Source of the DNA: Frigoribacterium faeni
Lineage (GTDB): Bacteria > Actinomycetota > Actinomycetes > Actinomycetales > Microbacteriaceae
DNA length: 64,000 nt
Direction: 5' to 3'
Assembly: GCF_011761235.1 (NCBI RefSeq)
Contig: NZ_JAAOYW010000001.1
Span: 496,781 to 560,780, forward strand
Positions 45,017 to 54,069 of this stretch are shown piece after piece. The notes beneath the pieces are model-generated. The model had not been told where the DNA came from. It saw only the letters and a list, made by a program, of their open reading frames with translations, and made no database searches. The position numbers and the translations under genes are program-made. Every line of letters begins with the position of its first letter. Position 1 is the stretch's first letter.

Positions 45017-46225
45017 ATGGACTGGCAGAGCACCCCCGAGGACACCGTCCCGTCGAGCGTCGTCAGCGAGCGCCGACGGCTCGCGATGCTGGCCCGCCCC
45101 CCCGTCACGGGCGCCTGGCGCGACGGCGACGACCCGGGCGACCGCTCGTTCGTCGCCCTCGACCGGCTCGGCCTCGAGAGCGGACAGGTGCTGGACCGCG
45201 TCCGCGTGGCCTACGAGACGTGGGGCGAGCTCTCCCCCGCGCGCGACAACGCCGTGCTCGTGCTGCACGCCCTCACCGGGGACAGCCACGTGGTCGGCCG
45301 CGCCGGCCCCGGCCACCGCACGGCCGGCTGGTGGGGCGGCATCGTCGGCCCCGGCCTCGCGATCGACACTGACCGCTGGTTCGTCGTCGCCCCCAACATG
45401 CTCGGCGGCTGCCAGGGCAGCACCGGGCCGGCGTCGTTCGGGCCCGACGCCGTCGAGTGGGGCTCGCGGTTCCCCCACCTCACCGTGCGCGACCAGGTCG
45501 CCGCCCAGGCCGCCTTCTCGGACGAGTTCGGCATCGAGCGGTGGGCCGCGGTCGTCGGCGGCTCGATGGGCGGGATGCACGCCCTCGAGTGGGGCGTGAC
45601 GCACCCGGAGCGCGTCGAGCGCCTGGCCGTGCTGGCCGCGCCCGCGCTCACGAGCGCCGACCAGATCGCCCTGAACACCGTGCAGACCGAGGCGATCCTG
45701 ATGGACTCCGCCTGGGCGGGCGGCGACTACCACGACGCGACCGACGGCGAGGGCCCCTGGCGCGGGCTCGCGCTGGCGCGCCGCATGGCGCTGCTCAACT
45801 ACCGCTCGCCCGAGGAGCTCGCGGGCCGGTTCGGCCGTGCCTGGCAGAGCGACATCTCGCCGCTCGGCGGGCGCGGGCGGTTCCAGGTCGAGAGCTGGCT
45901 CGACTTCCACGGCGCGAAGTTCACCCGCCGGTTCGACGCCGGCAGCTACGTCGCCCTGCTCGGGGCCATGAACTCGCACGACGTCGGGCGCGGCCGCGGC
46001 GGCGTCGAGGTGGCGCTCGGCCGCGTGACGGCCCGGACCCTCGTGCTCGGCGTCGACAGCGACCGGCTGTTCCCGGTGCGCGACCAGCAGCTGATCGCCC
46101 GGCACCTGCCGAACGGCCTCGACGGCGACGAGGCCGTCGTCGTCGAGAGCGAGTACGGCCACGACGGGTTCCTCATCGAGGACGAGGCCGTGGGCCGCCA
46201 CCTGCGCCGCCTGCTCGCCGGGTGA
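45017..46225 (+). CDS. metX: Homoserine O-acetyltransferase
   Basis: 402 aa alpha/beta-hydrolase-fold enzyme transferring acetyl from acetyl-CoA to homoserine. Nucleophile Ser in AVVGGSMGGMHALEW, catalytic Asp in LVLGVDSDRLFP and His in SEYGHDGFL; APNMLGGCQGSTGPAS is the conserved substrate loop. Works with metY and draws on homoserine from hom at 4.4-5.7 kb. Confidence 0.96.
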   Translation: MDWQSTPEDTVPSSVVSERRRLAMLARPPVTGAWRDGDDPGDRSFVALDRLGLESGQVLDRVRVAYETWGELSPARDNAVLVLHALTGDSHVVGRAGPGHRTAGWWGGIVGPGLAIDTDRWFVVAPNMLGGCQGSTGPASFGPDAVEWGSRFPHLTVRDQVAAQAAFSDEFGIERWAAVVGGSMGGMHALEWGVTHPERVERLAVLAAPALTSADQIALNTVQTEAILMDSAWAGGDYHDATDGEGPWRGLALARRMALLNYRSPEELAGRFGRAWQSDISPLGGRGRFQVESWLDFHGAKFTRRFDAGSYVALLGAMNSHDVGRGRGGVEVALGRVTARTLVLGVDSDRLFPVRDQQLIARHLPNGLDGDEAVVVESEYGHDGFLIEDEAVGRHLRRLLAG

Positions 46226-46406
46226 GGCGACGCGCCCGGGGCGCCCCGCGTCCCCCGTTCCGCGGCTGTCCCGGAAGCGAGGGATCCGCGAGTGCTCGGC
46301 GCGTCGCGCACGGTCGTGGGCTTCTCCTGGCCCCTACCTGTGAAAGCATGGGGCGTCGCTGTCACCCGACAGACACGTACCACTCGTCCGTACACGTTGG
46401 ATCACC

Positions 46407-47564
46407 ATGGACATCTTCGCCCAGGAGCGGGATCGGCTGCTGAGCACCACCACCCGCACGCTGGGGATCGCCTGCGCGGGGGTCACCCTCGTGGCGCTCG
46501 CGTACCCCGGGGTCACCGAGCCCGCGCACCTCGCCGTGGTCGTCGTGCTCCTCGCCGCCATGGTGGCCGCCCTCGTCGTCGTCGGCCGGAGCGGCTCGCG
46601 CTGGGCGGTGCTCGGCGGGATGGCCGCCGGCCTCGCCGCGACCGTCGTCGCTCTCCTGCCCTCCGGGGGTCCTGCCGACGCCGCCGTCGCGACCGCCGTC
46701 ATCCCGCTCGCCGGCGGCGCGAACGCCTCGTTCGCCTTCGTCCTGTCGACGAGCCGCATCCGCGTCGTCACCGCCGCCGTCGCGTTCGTCGTCTCCGTGG
46801 TCTGCGTCTCGCTCGCCACGGGCTCGCTGCTGACCTTCCCCGTGGCCGCCGTCGTGCTCGGCTGGGTGCTCGTCTTCGTGGTCGGCGTCTGGCTCGGCCG
46901 GGCCGTGCCGCTGGCGGCCCGTCGCATCTACAGCATCGGCAACGCGCACCGGGCCGAGCGTCAGGCGAGCGAGACCGAGGCGCAGCGCCGACAGGGGGCG
47001 CGCCTCCTGCACGACACCGTGCTCGCGACCCTGACGCTCCTCGCCCACTCGGGCGTCGGCGTCACGGCCCAGGCCCTGCAGGACCAGGCGGCCGAGGACG
47101 CCCGTCTGCTCCGCCACCTGCGCCTCGGCGGCACGCCCCAGCCGCAGGCGTCGGGCGAGTACAGCCTCGAGACCGTCGAGGAGTCGCCGCTCGGCCAGAC
47201 CCTCGAGTCGGTCAAGCAGCGCTTCGGCCGCATGGGCCTCGAGGTCAGCTGGCACGGCACCGGCCAGGTGCTCCTGCCCACCCACGTGCTCGACGCTTTC
47301 TTGCTCGCCCTCGCCGAGTGCCTCGAGAACGTCCGGCGCCACGCAGGCGTCACCGAGGCCCACGTCACGATCATCCACGACGACTCGATGGTGCGGGCGA
47401 TGGTGACCGACGCCGGGGTCGGCTTCGAGCTGAACGGCGTGAGCGAGGAGCGCCTCGGCTTCAAGGAGTCCGTCGTCGGCCGGCTGCGCGAGGTGGGCGG
47501 CAGCGCCCGCCTCTTCTCGTCGCCCGGGGCCGGCACCACCGTCGTGCTGGAGGCGCCGCGATGA
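46407..47564 (+). CDS. Sensor histidine kinase (HisKA_3/NarL type)
   Basis: 385 aa. Five to six N-terminal membrane helices (about residues 18-170) without a clear extracytoplasmic domain. The dimerisation helix has the His-Asp pair in GARLLHDTVLATLTLLAHSG. The ATPase domain has the N-box AECLENVRRHAGVTEAHV, TDAGVGFEL and SSPGAGTTVVLEAP. Should phosphorylate the LuxR-type regulator encoded at 48900. The stop overlaps the next start (ATGA). Confidence 0.88.
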   Translation: MDIFAQERDRLLSTTTRTLGIACAGVTLVALAYPGVTEPAHLAVVVVLLAAMVAALVVVGRSGSRWAVLGGMAAGLAATVVALLPSGGPADAAVATAVIPLAGGANASFAFVLSTSRIRVVTAAVAFVVSVVCVSLATGSLLTFPVAAVVLGWVLVFVVGVWLGRAVPLAARRIYSIGNAHRAERQASETEAQRRQGARLLHDTVLATLTLLAHSGVGVTAQALQDQAAEDARLLRHLRLGGTPQPQASGEYSLETVEESPLGQTLESVKQRFGRMGLEVSWHGTGQVLLPTHVLDAFLLALAECLENVRRHAGVTEAHVTIIHDDSMVRAMVTDAGVGFELNGVSEERLGFKESVVGRLREVGGSARLFSSPGAGTTVVLEAPR

Positions 47565-48820
47565 GCATCGACGAGAACACCCTCGGGGTCCAGCGCGGAC
47601 GCCGCGCGGCACGCGGCCTGCCGATCGGCTCGACCGGCGCGCGGTCGCTGCGCCAGGCCCGCGCGGCCGGCGCGACCCTCGGCACGGGGTACCTCGGGCT
47701 GGGCGCGGCGGTCGTCGCCGGCGTCCAGGCCGTCTACGGCCTCGTGTTCTTCCTCAGCCACCTCGAGGACTACCCGATGGTCGCCCCCGCCCTGGTGGCG
47801 TGGCTGCTCTACATCGCCGCGTTCGTCGGCACCGCCGCCCTCGTGACGATCCGGGGCGAACGCCTCACGGGCGGCGTCTTCGCGGTGATCGGCGGCATCA
47901 TGGTGCTCGTCGTGGCGCTCGACTTCGTCGCCATCTGGCCGCTGCACGACGTCGGCGCCTACGCCACCGCCAGCGTCGCGGTGGGCTTCGGGCTGCTGCC
48001 CGTCGTCACCCTCCGCCCGGCGCGCGAGATCGTGGTCGCCGTCGCCCTGCTGCTCGGCGCGTTCGTCGCCTTCGTCGTGGTCTCGACCCCGCTGTCGGCC
48101 GACTCCGTGCCCCAGCAGATCTCGATCATCGCGCTGGCCGTGCTGCCGAGCGCGGTGGCCGTGTCGGTGGTGCAGCGGTTCCGGCGCATGGTGCAGGTCG
48201 AGCTCGACCGCGTGCTCGTGCAGAGCAACGTGTCGCAGCCCCGCTTCGCCGTCGGCATGCTCGCGAGCGACGAGCTGGCCCGCCTCGACCTCGCCGCCGA
48301 GAAGCTGCTCGACGGCGTGGCGGGCGGCGACGTGCCCCTGCCCCTCGCGCCGAAGGTCGCCTCCCAGGCCGCCTCGCTCGCGACCGAGCTGCGCCTGCAC
48401 CTCATCGAGGGCCGTCGCGAGACCTGGCTGCACCACGCCGTCACCGAGTCCGAGTACCTCGGGCGGTCGGTGACGCTCGTCGACCCGTCGTCGCTGGCCG
48501 GCCTCCTGGCGCCGCCGCAGCGCGACGGGCTGCTGCAGGCCGTCTGGCTGCTGCTCGGCGACTCGAAGACCCGCGCGCCCAGCGCCGCGATCACCCTCAC
48601 CCTCGGTCCCGTGGCCGCCGTGCAGCAGTCCGTCGCGTCGCTCGCCGGCCGCCGCGTCGAGGTGCCGATCGTCGTCTCGACGACGGGCATCCGCCGCAAC
48701 CGGGTGACCCCGGCCACCTGGAGCGCCCTCGAGCGGGTCGGCGAGTACTCCGCCTCGACGCACGAGTCGAGCCTCCGCCTCCGCGTCCACTGCGTCGTCG
48801 ACAACCCCGCCGAGTCGTGA
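47561..48820 (+). CDS. Membrane protein with degenerate kinase-like C-terminus
   Basis: 419 aa, coupled by ATGA to the kinase gene. About five to six helices (about residues 45-215), a helical linker (SQPRFAVGMLASDELARLDL), and a C-terminal domain whose segments LLQAVWLLLGDSKTRAPSAAITLTL and VHCVVDNPAES recall the N-box and last strand of a HATPase, but the N-box Asn and the glycine-rich motifs are missing. No His-Asp dimerisation motif. I infer a pseudokinase or regulator of the partner kinase. Confidence 0.6.
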   Translation: MSIDENTLGVQRGRRAARGLPIGSTGARSLRQARAAGATLGTGYLGLGAAVVAGVQAVYGLVFFLSHLEDYPMVAPALVAWLLYIAAFVGTAALVTIRGERLTGGVFAVIGGIMVLVVALDFVAIWPLHDVGAYATASVAVGFGLLPVVTLRPAREIVVAVALLLGAFVAFVVVSTPLSADSVPQQISIIALAVLPSAVAVSVVQRFRRMVQVELDRVLVQSNVSQPRFAVGMLASDELARLDLAAEKLLDGVAGGDVPLPLAPKVASQAASLATELRLHLIEGRRETWLHHAVTESEYLGRSVTLVDPSSLAGLLAPPQRDGLLQAVWLLLGDSKTRAPSAAITLTLGPVAAVQQSVASLAGRRVEVPIVVSTTGIRRNRVTPATWSALERVGEYSASTHESSLRLRVHCVVDNPAES

Positions 48821-48899
48821 CGCCCCTGGACGGGGCTGTCTGCCTCCCGATCCGTCCGTCTAGCATGGACCCCACCTCCTACGAAAGAAGGACCGCCCC

Positions 48900-49577
48900 G
48901 TGACGACACCCGACGACCGCATCCGTCTGGCCCTGGTCGACGACCACAAGATGCTGCTCGGCGCCCTGAGCGAGTGGATCCGGGGCGCCGCCAGCGACAT
49001 CTCGATGGTCGCGGCCGTCGCGTCGTGGCCCGAGCTGCTGACCCACCCCGAGTTCCCCGTCGACGTCGTGCTGCTCGACCTCGACCTCAAGGACAGCATC
49101 CCGATCTCGCTCAAGATCAACACGCTCAAGACGACCGGCGTCAAGACCGTGCTGATGAGCACCTACTCCGAGCCCAACGTCGTGCGCGAGGCCCTCGCGG
49201 CCGGCGCCCTCGGCTACCTCGTCAAGAGCGAGGACGCCGAGATGATCGTCGAGGCCATCCGCTCCGCCGCCAAGGGCGAGTCGTACATCTCGGCCGAGCT
49301 CGACCTGGCCCTCAACGCCGCCGAGATCGGCGGGGTGCCCAAGCTCAGCGCGCAGGAGCGCCGGGTGATGGCGCTCTACGGCGGCGGCGAGCCCGTCAAG
49401 GCCGTGGCGTACCAGCTCGGCATCAGCGAAGAGACGGCGAAGAGCTACCTCAAGCGCATCCGCGAGAAGTACCGCGTCGCGGGCTACGACGTCGGCACGA
49501 AGGTCGCGCTGCGGAAGCGCGCCATCCAGGACGGCATCCTGCTGCAGACCGACGCACCGGCCCAGACCAGCTTCTAG
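48900..49577 (+). CDS. LuxR/NarL-type response regulator
   Basis: 225 aa. Receiver domain with acidic pair in ALVDDHKMLL, phospho-acceptor Asp60 (DVVLLDLDL), Thr in LMSTYSE and Lys in LVKSED. C-terminal LuxR helix-turn-helix (LSAQERRVMALYGGGEPVKA, GISEETAKSYLKRIREKY). AAGGA precedes the GTG at 48900. Third member of the 46.4-49.6 kb signalling cluster. A strong terminator follows. Confidence 0.93.
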   Translation: MTTPDDRIRLALVDDHKMLLGALSEWIRGAASDISMVAAVASWPELLTHPEFPVDVVLLDLDLKDSIPISLKINTLKTTGVKTVLMSTYSEPNVVREALAAGALGYLVKSEDAEMIVEAIRSAAKGESYISAELDLALNAAEIGGVPKLSAQERRVMALYGGGEPVKAVAYQLGISEETAKSYLKRIREKYRVAGYDVGTKVALRKRAIQDGILLQTDAPAQTSF

Positions 49578-49584
49578 CGGCGGC

Positions 49585-49631
49585 ACGACGACGGCCCGGC
49601 ACCCCTCGCGGGGTGGCCGGGCCGTCGTCGT
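49585..49631. terminator. Long GC-rich hairpin terminator
   Basis: ACGACGACGGCCCGGC pairs with GCCGGGCCGTCGTCGT, extended inside by ACCCC/GGGGT around a TCGC loop. It lies between the convergent response regulator (ends 49577) and MFS exporter (ends 49646). Confidence 0.92.
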
Positions 49632-49645
49632 CGGCGCCACCGGGG

Positions 49646-50935
49646 CTAGCGCTGCTGCACGACGAAGACCGACCCGGTGTCGGTGTCCTCCTGGTGGTCC
49701 GCCTCGCTCGCGGCGGCGCAGAGCGCGGCCTGGCGGGCGTCGCCGGTCGCCTGCAGCCGGAAGCTCACCACGGTGAGCACGACGCCCGCGAGCGCGAGGC
49801 CGACGCCCACCCAGCCCGGGGCGGCGAAGCCGAAGCCCGCCGCGATGACGGCGCCGCCGAGGTACGCCCCGGCGCTGTTGCCGAGGTTCATCGACGAGTG
49901 GTTCAGGGCGGCACCGATGACCTGGCTCTCGCCGGCCACCTCCATCAGGCGCGACTGCACCGACGGCCCGATCATCGAGCTCATGAGGCCGAGGAAGAAC
50001 GTGGTCGCGAAGATCCCGACGATCCCGTCGACGAGCAGCGCGTAGGCGACGAGCGCGGCGATCAGGCCGACGAAGCCGACCGTGAGCGCGGCCTTGAGGT
50101 TCTTGTCGCTCGCCCAGCCGCCGACGACGTTGCCGATCGTCATGCCGAGGCCGACGCCCACGAGCACCCACGGCACGACGCCCTCGTCGACGCCCGCGCC
50201 CTCGGTGACCGCGTTGGCGATGTAGCTGTAGACCGCGAAGAACCCGCCGAAGCCGATGGCCCCGACGCCCATGACGAGCCAGACCTGCGGCTTGCGGAAC
50301 GCGCTGAGCTCGCGCCGCATCGACGCCGACGAGTCGCCCTCCATGCGGGGCACGGCGAGCCAGACGGCCACGAAGGTGAGGGCGAAGATCGCCGCGACGG
50401 CGAGGTAGGCGGCGCGCCAGCCCTGCGCCTGGCCCAGGGCCGTGATGGCCGGCACCCCGACCACGTTCGCGATGGTGAGGCCGCTGAGCACGAGGGCGAC
50501 GCCCTTGCCGCGGTTGCCCGGGCCCATGATGGTGGCCGCCACGATCGAGGCGATGCCGAAGTAGGCGCCGTGCGGCAGGCCCGCGAAGAAGCGCGCCCCG
50601 AGCACCCAGCCGAACGACGGCAGCACGGCCGACAGCACCGTGCCGACGACGAAGAGAGACAGCAGCCCCATGAGCAGCTTCTTCTTCGGCAGGTGCGACG
50701 ACATGGCGGCGATGGTGGGCGCGCCGACGACCACACCGAGCGCGTAGGCGCTGACCAGCCAGCCGGCCCGCGCGATGCCCTCGTCGGACGACTGCGCGTA
50801 CAGGCCGGGCAGCAGGTCCTGGGCGATGTTCGGCAGCAGGCCCATGGCGACGAACTCGGTCGAGCCGATGCCGAAGCCGCCGAGGGCGAGCGCGACGAGG
50901 GCGAGGGTCTTGCGGCGGGTGGTGAGGACGATCAC
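49646..50935 (-). CDS. MFS transporter (DHA1 family, AraJ/Cmx-like)
   Basis: 429 aa, 12 predicted helices. LALGGFGIGSTEFVAMGLLP at the N-terminus and GARFFAGLPHGAYFGIAS are typical DHA1 drug or sugar efflux. The GTG at 50935 is used; the upstream continuation is low-complexity and not protein-like. Substrate unknown. Confidence 0.9.
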   Translation of the reverse strand: MIVLTTRRKTLALVALALGGFGIGSTEFVAMGLLPNIAQDLLPGLYAQSSDEGIARAGWLVSAYALGVVVGAPTIAAMSSHLPKKKLLMGLLSLFVVGTVLSAVLPSFGWVLGARFFAGLPHGAYFGIASIVAATIMGPGNRGKGVALVLSGLTIANVVGVPAITALGQAQGWRAAYLAVAAIFALTFVAVWLAVPRMEGDSSASMRRELSAFRKPQVWLVMGVGAIGFGGFFAVYSYIANAVTEGAGVDEGVVPWVLVGVGLGMTIGNVVGGWASDKNLKAALTVGFVGLIAALVAYALLVDGIVGIFATTFFLGLMSSMIGPSVQSRLMEVAGESQVIGAALNHSSMNLGNSAGAYLGGAVIAAGFGFAAPGWVGVGLALAGVVLTVVSFRLQATGDARQAALCAAASEADHQEDTDTGSVFVVQQR

Positions 50936-51281
50936 GGGCGGCTGCCTCCGAGGTCGGTGGGGCGAGGTGCGGATGCGGTAGGGCAGGGTGCTCGCCGTCG
51001 AGCTCGTGCGCGGGAGGCAGCGCGCCGCGATCGGATCGATTCGATGACCACGGACGAGCGCCTGGGGGACGAGTCTACGGGCAGGAGGCGCGCGCTGCTC
51101 CTCCGGGCCGCCTGCGTCCTCGAGGCCCCCGTCCGTACCTCGCGGTATCGATAAGGACACGACCGCCTCGTGCCGCCCCACGGAGCCGGTCCGCTCCCCT
51201 AGTGTCTGAGCGTCCCACCACGGCGCGGATCGGCGATCGCGGGCGGACGACACCCCGACCCTCCTCACCCGAACGGACACC
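50936..51281. promoter_or_regulatory. Divergent promoter region between MFS and secreted-protein genes
   Basis: 346 bases without a gene. Contains the near-palindrome ATCGGATCGATTCGAT (51030-51045, 14 of 16 positions symmetric), which could bind a dimeric repressor of the exporter, and an AT-richer patch GGTATCGATAAGGAC near 51142. A near-copy of the dispersed motif (AGGAGGCGCG) lies at about 51083. No promoter hexamers called. Confidence 0.4.
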
Positions 51282-52289
51282 GTGAAGATCACGAAGCCCC
51301 TCGCCCTCGTCGTGGCGACCCTCGCCGCCGGCAGCTCGCTCCTCCTCTCGTCCGGCGCCGCTCTCGCCGCCGCGGACGCGGACCCGACGACGCAGTACGT
51401 CAACACGCCCGCACAGCTCACGCCCCTGGACGGCGAGTTCGCCCCCGGCACCTGGCAGTACGTCTCGGAACGGCCCACGACCGACTGGGGCCTCACCTTC
51501 GGCCCCGAGGGGCTGCGCGCCGACGGCAGCTCCGGCGCGTTCCTGCTCACGGGCACCGCCACCGCCGTCCCCGTGGCGTCGCTCACCGAACTCATCGCCT
51601 CGGCCGACTTCGTGACCACCGGCAACGCGAAGTTCGGCTTCGTCCTGGAGAACGTCCGGTTCAGCACGGAGACCGGCGCGACGGGCCTCGAGCCCGACGC
51701 CACCTACGGCCAGGACGTCACGGGACGCGGCCCGCAGACCGCCGAGCAGATCGAGGCCGACTTCGCGGGCACGGACGCCACGGTCAGCGCCTACGGCTTC
51801 CTGCTGAGCTTCCCCGAGCGGGAGCCCGCGACGGTGTCGAGCATCACGGTCGACGGCGTCACGACGCGCTTCACGCCCACCCCGACGATCGCCGTCGCTC
51901 CGGGCACCGTCTCGGCCGACGCGATCCGCACCCAGGGCGTCACCGTCTCGGCGACCGGCTTCCTGCCCGGCGAGACCGTCACCACGGGCTACGGCACCGG
52001 CAGCACCACGGACGACCTCGCCACGACCTTCGTCGCCGACGAGGACGGCGCGGTAACCGGTACCCTCGTGGTGCCCGCCGACGACGCGGGCGGCGACTAC
52101 ACGCTGACGCTGACCGGCACCACCTCGGCCCTGCGCCTGCAGGCCGCGGTCGCCGTCACCGCCATCGCCGCCGCCCCGGCGCCCGCCCCGGCCCCGGCTC
52201 CCGCGCCGGCGCCGGCCGGCGGCAGCGCCCCCACGGCCGTCGCTCCGGTCGCGACGCCCGTCCGCGCCGCGGCGGCGTTCGCCGGCTGA
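51282..52289 (+). CDS. Secreted protein of unknown function with Ala-Pro-rich tail
   Basis: 335 aa. Clear Sec signal peptide (MKITKPLALVVATLAAGSSL, cleavage after ALAA near residue 30). Beta-rich body, including an Ig-like stretch (GVTVSATGFLPGETVTTGYG) and a Thr/Gly-rich segment, then an AP repeat (about residues 300-317) and an Ala/Val-rich end without sortase motif. Probably cell-surface or released. GTG start at 51282. Confidence 0.75.
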   Translation: MKITKPLALVVATLAAGSSLLLSSGAALAAADADPTTQYVNTPAQLTPLDGEFAPGTWQYVSERPTTDWGLTFGPEGLRADGSSGAFLLTGTATAVPVASLTELIASADFVTTGNAKFGFVLENVRFSTETGATGLEPDATYGQDVTGRGPQTAEQIEADFAGTDATVSAYGFLLSFPEREPATVSSITVDGVTTRFTPTPTIAVAPGTVSADAIRTQGVTVSATGFLPGETVTTGYGTGSTTDDLATTFVADEDGAVTGTLVVPADDAGGDYTLTLTGTTSALRLQAAVAVTAIAAAPAPAPAPAPAPAPAGGSAPTAVAPVATPVRAAAAFAG

Positions 52290-52305
52290 CGCAGCACGCC
52301 CCGCA

Positions 52306-52351
52306 GACGAGACCCCCTGCTCCTCCGGTCGGAGGGGCAGGGGGTCTCGTC
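52306..52351. terminator. Hairpin terminator
   Basis: GACGAGACCCCCTGC pairs with GCAGGGGGTCTCGTC, with an inner CCTCCG/CGGAGG stem. Between the convergent secreted-protein and DUF77 genes. Confidence 0.92.
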
Positions 52352-52371
52352 GTGCACGGGCGCGCGGCGGG

Positions 52372-52704
52372 TCAGCCCTGCTCGCCGAGCGCCTGCTCCA
52401 GCCGCGCCACCTTGCCGTCGAGCTCGCCGGTCCGCCCCGGTCGGATGTCGGCCTTGAGCACCAGCGAGACGCGCGTGCCGTACCGGCCCACCGCCTCCGT
52501 GGCCCGCTTGACGACGTCCATGACCTCGTCCCACTCGCCCTCGACCTCGGTGAACATCGAGGAGGTGCGGTTCGGCAGCCCGGACGCGCGCACCACCGCG
52601 ACGGCCGCGGCCACGGCCTCATGGACGGAGTCGCCGTGCGCCTCTGGGTCGAGCGAGCCGGCGGACGGGCCGCCGCTGGGTGAGACGGAGAAGGCGACGA
52701 TCAT
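52372..52704 (-). CDS. MTH1187/YkoF-type thiamine-binding (DUF77) protein
   Basis: 110 aa single ferredoxin-like domain: MIVAFSVSPSGGPSAGSLDP, GLPNRTSSMFTEVEGEWDEV and RVSLVLKADIRPGR match DUF77, members of which bind thiamine or its pyrimidine. ATG at 52704 overlaps the stop of the GT87 gene. The biological link to the glycosyltransferase is unclear. Confidence 0.85.
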   Translation of the reverse strand: MIVAFSVSPSGGPSAGSLDPEAHGDSVHEAVAAAVAVVRASGLPNRTSSMFTEVEGEWDEVMDVVKRATEAVGRYGTRVSLVLKADIRPGRTGELDGKVARLEQALGEQG

Positions 52705-53990
52705 GCGGTCATCCTCGCACCGGCGGCCTGCGGCCGCACCGCCCCTGCCCGCCAGAGCTGCACGAGGGCGACGACGAGCAGCACCGCCTCGGCGGCGTTG
52801 CGCACGGTGATCACGACGAGCATCCACGGCTCGACGCCGAGCAGCGCCTGGTACTCCCACGGGTAGATGAGCTGGGTCAGCCCGGCGATCCCCAGCGCGA
52901 GGACGGCGGGCAGGGCCGCGGACGGTCCGCCCCGGCGGGCGAGCACGAGCCCGAGCACGACGGGCGGCGCGAGCCAGGCGACGAACTGGGGCGAGCCGAC
53001 CTTGTTCGTGACGATGAGCGCCGTGACGAACGCCAGCGACAGCGGCGCGAGGAGGCGAGTCGCGGACGCGCCCCTCGTCACGGCCCGCACCCCCAGCAGC
53101 ACCACGAGCAGCACGACGAGCGCCATGAGCACCGTCGTCAGCCGGGCGGCGACGCCGACGCCGTCGCCCTCGACCTGGTAGGTGAGGATGTCGTGGTCGT
53201 AGTACACGAATGTGCCGGGGACCCCGGCGTCGGCGCGCCACAGCCACGCGGTGGCCGTGGGCGACTCGACCTGGAGGCCCCGCCCCGCCTGCTCCCCCAC
53301 GAACCCGAGCACGGTGGCGCCGCTGCCGAGCACGAGCGAGATCGCGACGACGGTGACCGTGGTCGCGACGGCGCCGACGACGACGTCGCGGCGGGCCCGG
53401 CCCCGCAGCGCCACGACGGCCGCGACGACGAGGGCGGCCGGCCAGACCTTGACCCAGGCGGCGACGGTGAGCAGCACCGAGGCCGCCCGCGGCCGGGACC
53501 CGAGCAGCAGCAGCCCCACGATCGCGAAGGGCACCGTGACGGCGTCGATGCGGCCGAGGGCGATCGGGCCGAGCGCGAGCAGGAACGCGAGCCACCACCA
53601 GGCCGCCCCGGCCCGGCGCCCCCGGTCCGCGAGCACGGCGAAGGCACCGGCGTCCAGCAGCAGCACGATCGTCAGCCACGCCTGGCCGTAGTGCTCGTCG
53701 CCGCCGACCCGCGCGAGCAGCATCGGCACGGCGGCCAGCAGCGGGTAGACCCACGGGCGGTCGACGCCCACCCAGTCGCCGCCTCCCACGCCCTGCTGCA
53801 TCCAGGTGCGGTAGACGCTCCAGACGTCGCCCATCGGCTGGTTCGGCCCGGTCAGGGCCGCGTGCCCGACCACCAGGTGCACCAGCACGAAGGCCGACCA
53901 GAGCACGACCGGGTGCGCCGCGACGCGGGCGGTCAGCCGCCGGGGGCCGCCGTCCGCGCCGGGGGCACGAGGAGGCGCGGCGACGGTCAT
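52701..53990 (-). CDS. GT87-family mannosyltransferase-like membrane protein
   Basis: 429 aa, about ten to eleven helices. The first extracytoplasmic loop has the acidic GDVWSVYRTWMQQG typical of GT-C/GT87 enzymes that use polyprenyl-phosphate mannose, as in mycobacterial PimE. FVTALIVTNKVGSPQFVAWL is a further GT87 landmark. Likely adds mannose to an envelope lipoglycan (inference). Codons 4-8 contain an exact dispersed 14-mer. Confidence 0.82.
   Translation of the reverse strand: MTVAAPPRAPGADGGPRRLTARVAAHPVVLWSAFVLVHLVVGHAALTGPNQPMGDVWSVYRTWMQQGVGGGDWVGVDRPWVYPLLAAVPMLLARVGGDEHYGQAWLTIVLLLDAGAFAVLADRGRRAGAAWWWLAFLLALGPIALGRIDAVTVPFAIVGLLLLGSRPRAASVLLTVAAWVKVWPAALVVAAVVALRGRARRDVVVGAVATTVTVVAISLVLGSGATVLGFVGEQAGRGLQVESPTATAWLWRADAGVPGTFVYYDHDILTYQVEGDGVGVAARLTTVLMALVVLLVVLLGVRAVTRGASATRLLAPLSLAFVTALIVTNKVGSPQFVAWLAPPVVLGLVLARRGGPSAALPAVLALGIAGLTQLIYPWEYQALLGVEPWMLVVITVRNAAEAVLLVVALVQLWRAGAVRPQAAGARMTA
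53968..53981 (+). repeat. Dispersed 14-mer CGAGGAGGCGCGGC, copy 4
   Basis: Exact copy antisense within the first codons of the GT87 gene, where the coding strand gives AAPPR in the poorly conserved N-terminus. Confidence 0.5.
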
Positions 53991-54069
53991 GCGGGCAAGG
54001 CTAGCCGCCCGGCGTCACACGGCGCCTCGCAGGCGGCCCTCGCGCGCGCGGACGGATATCCTGCCCCTC

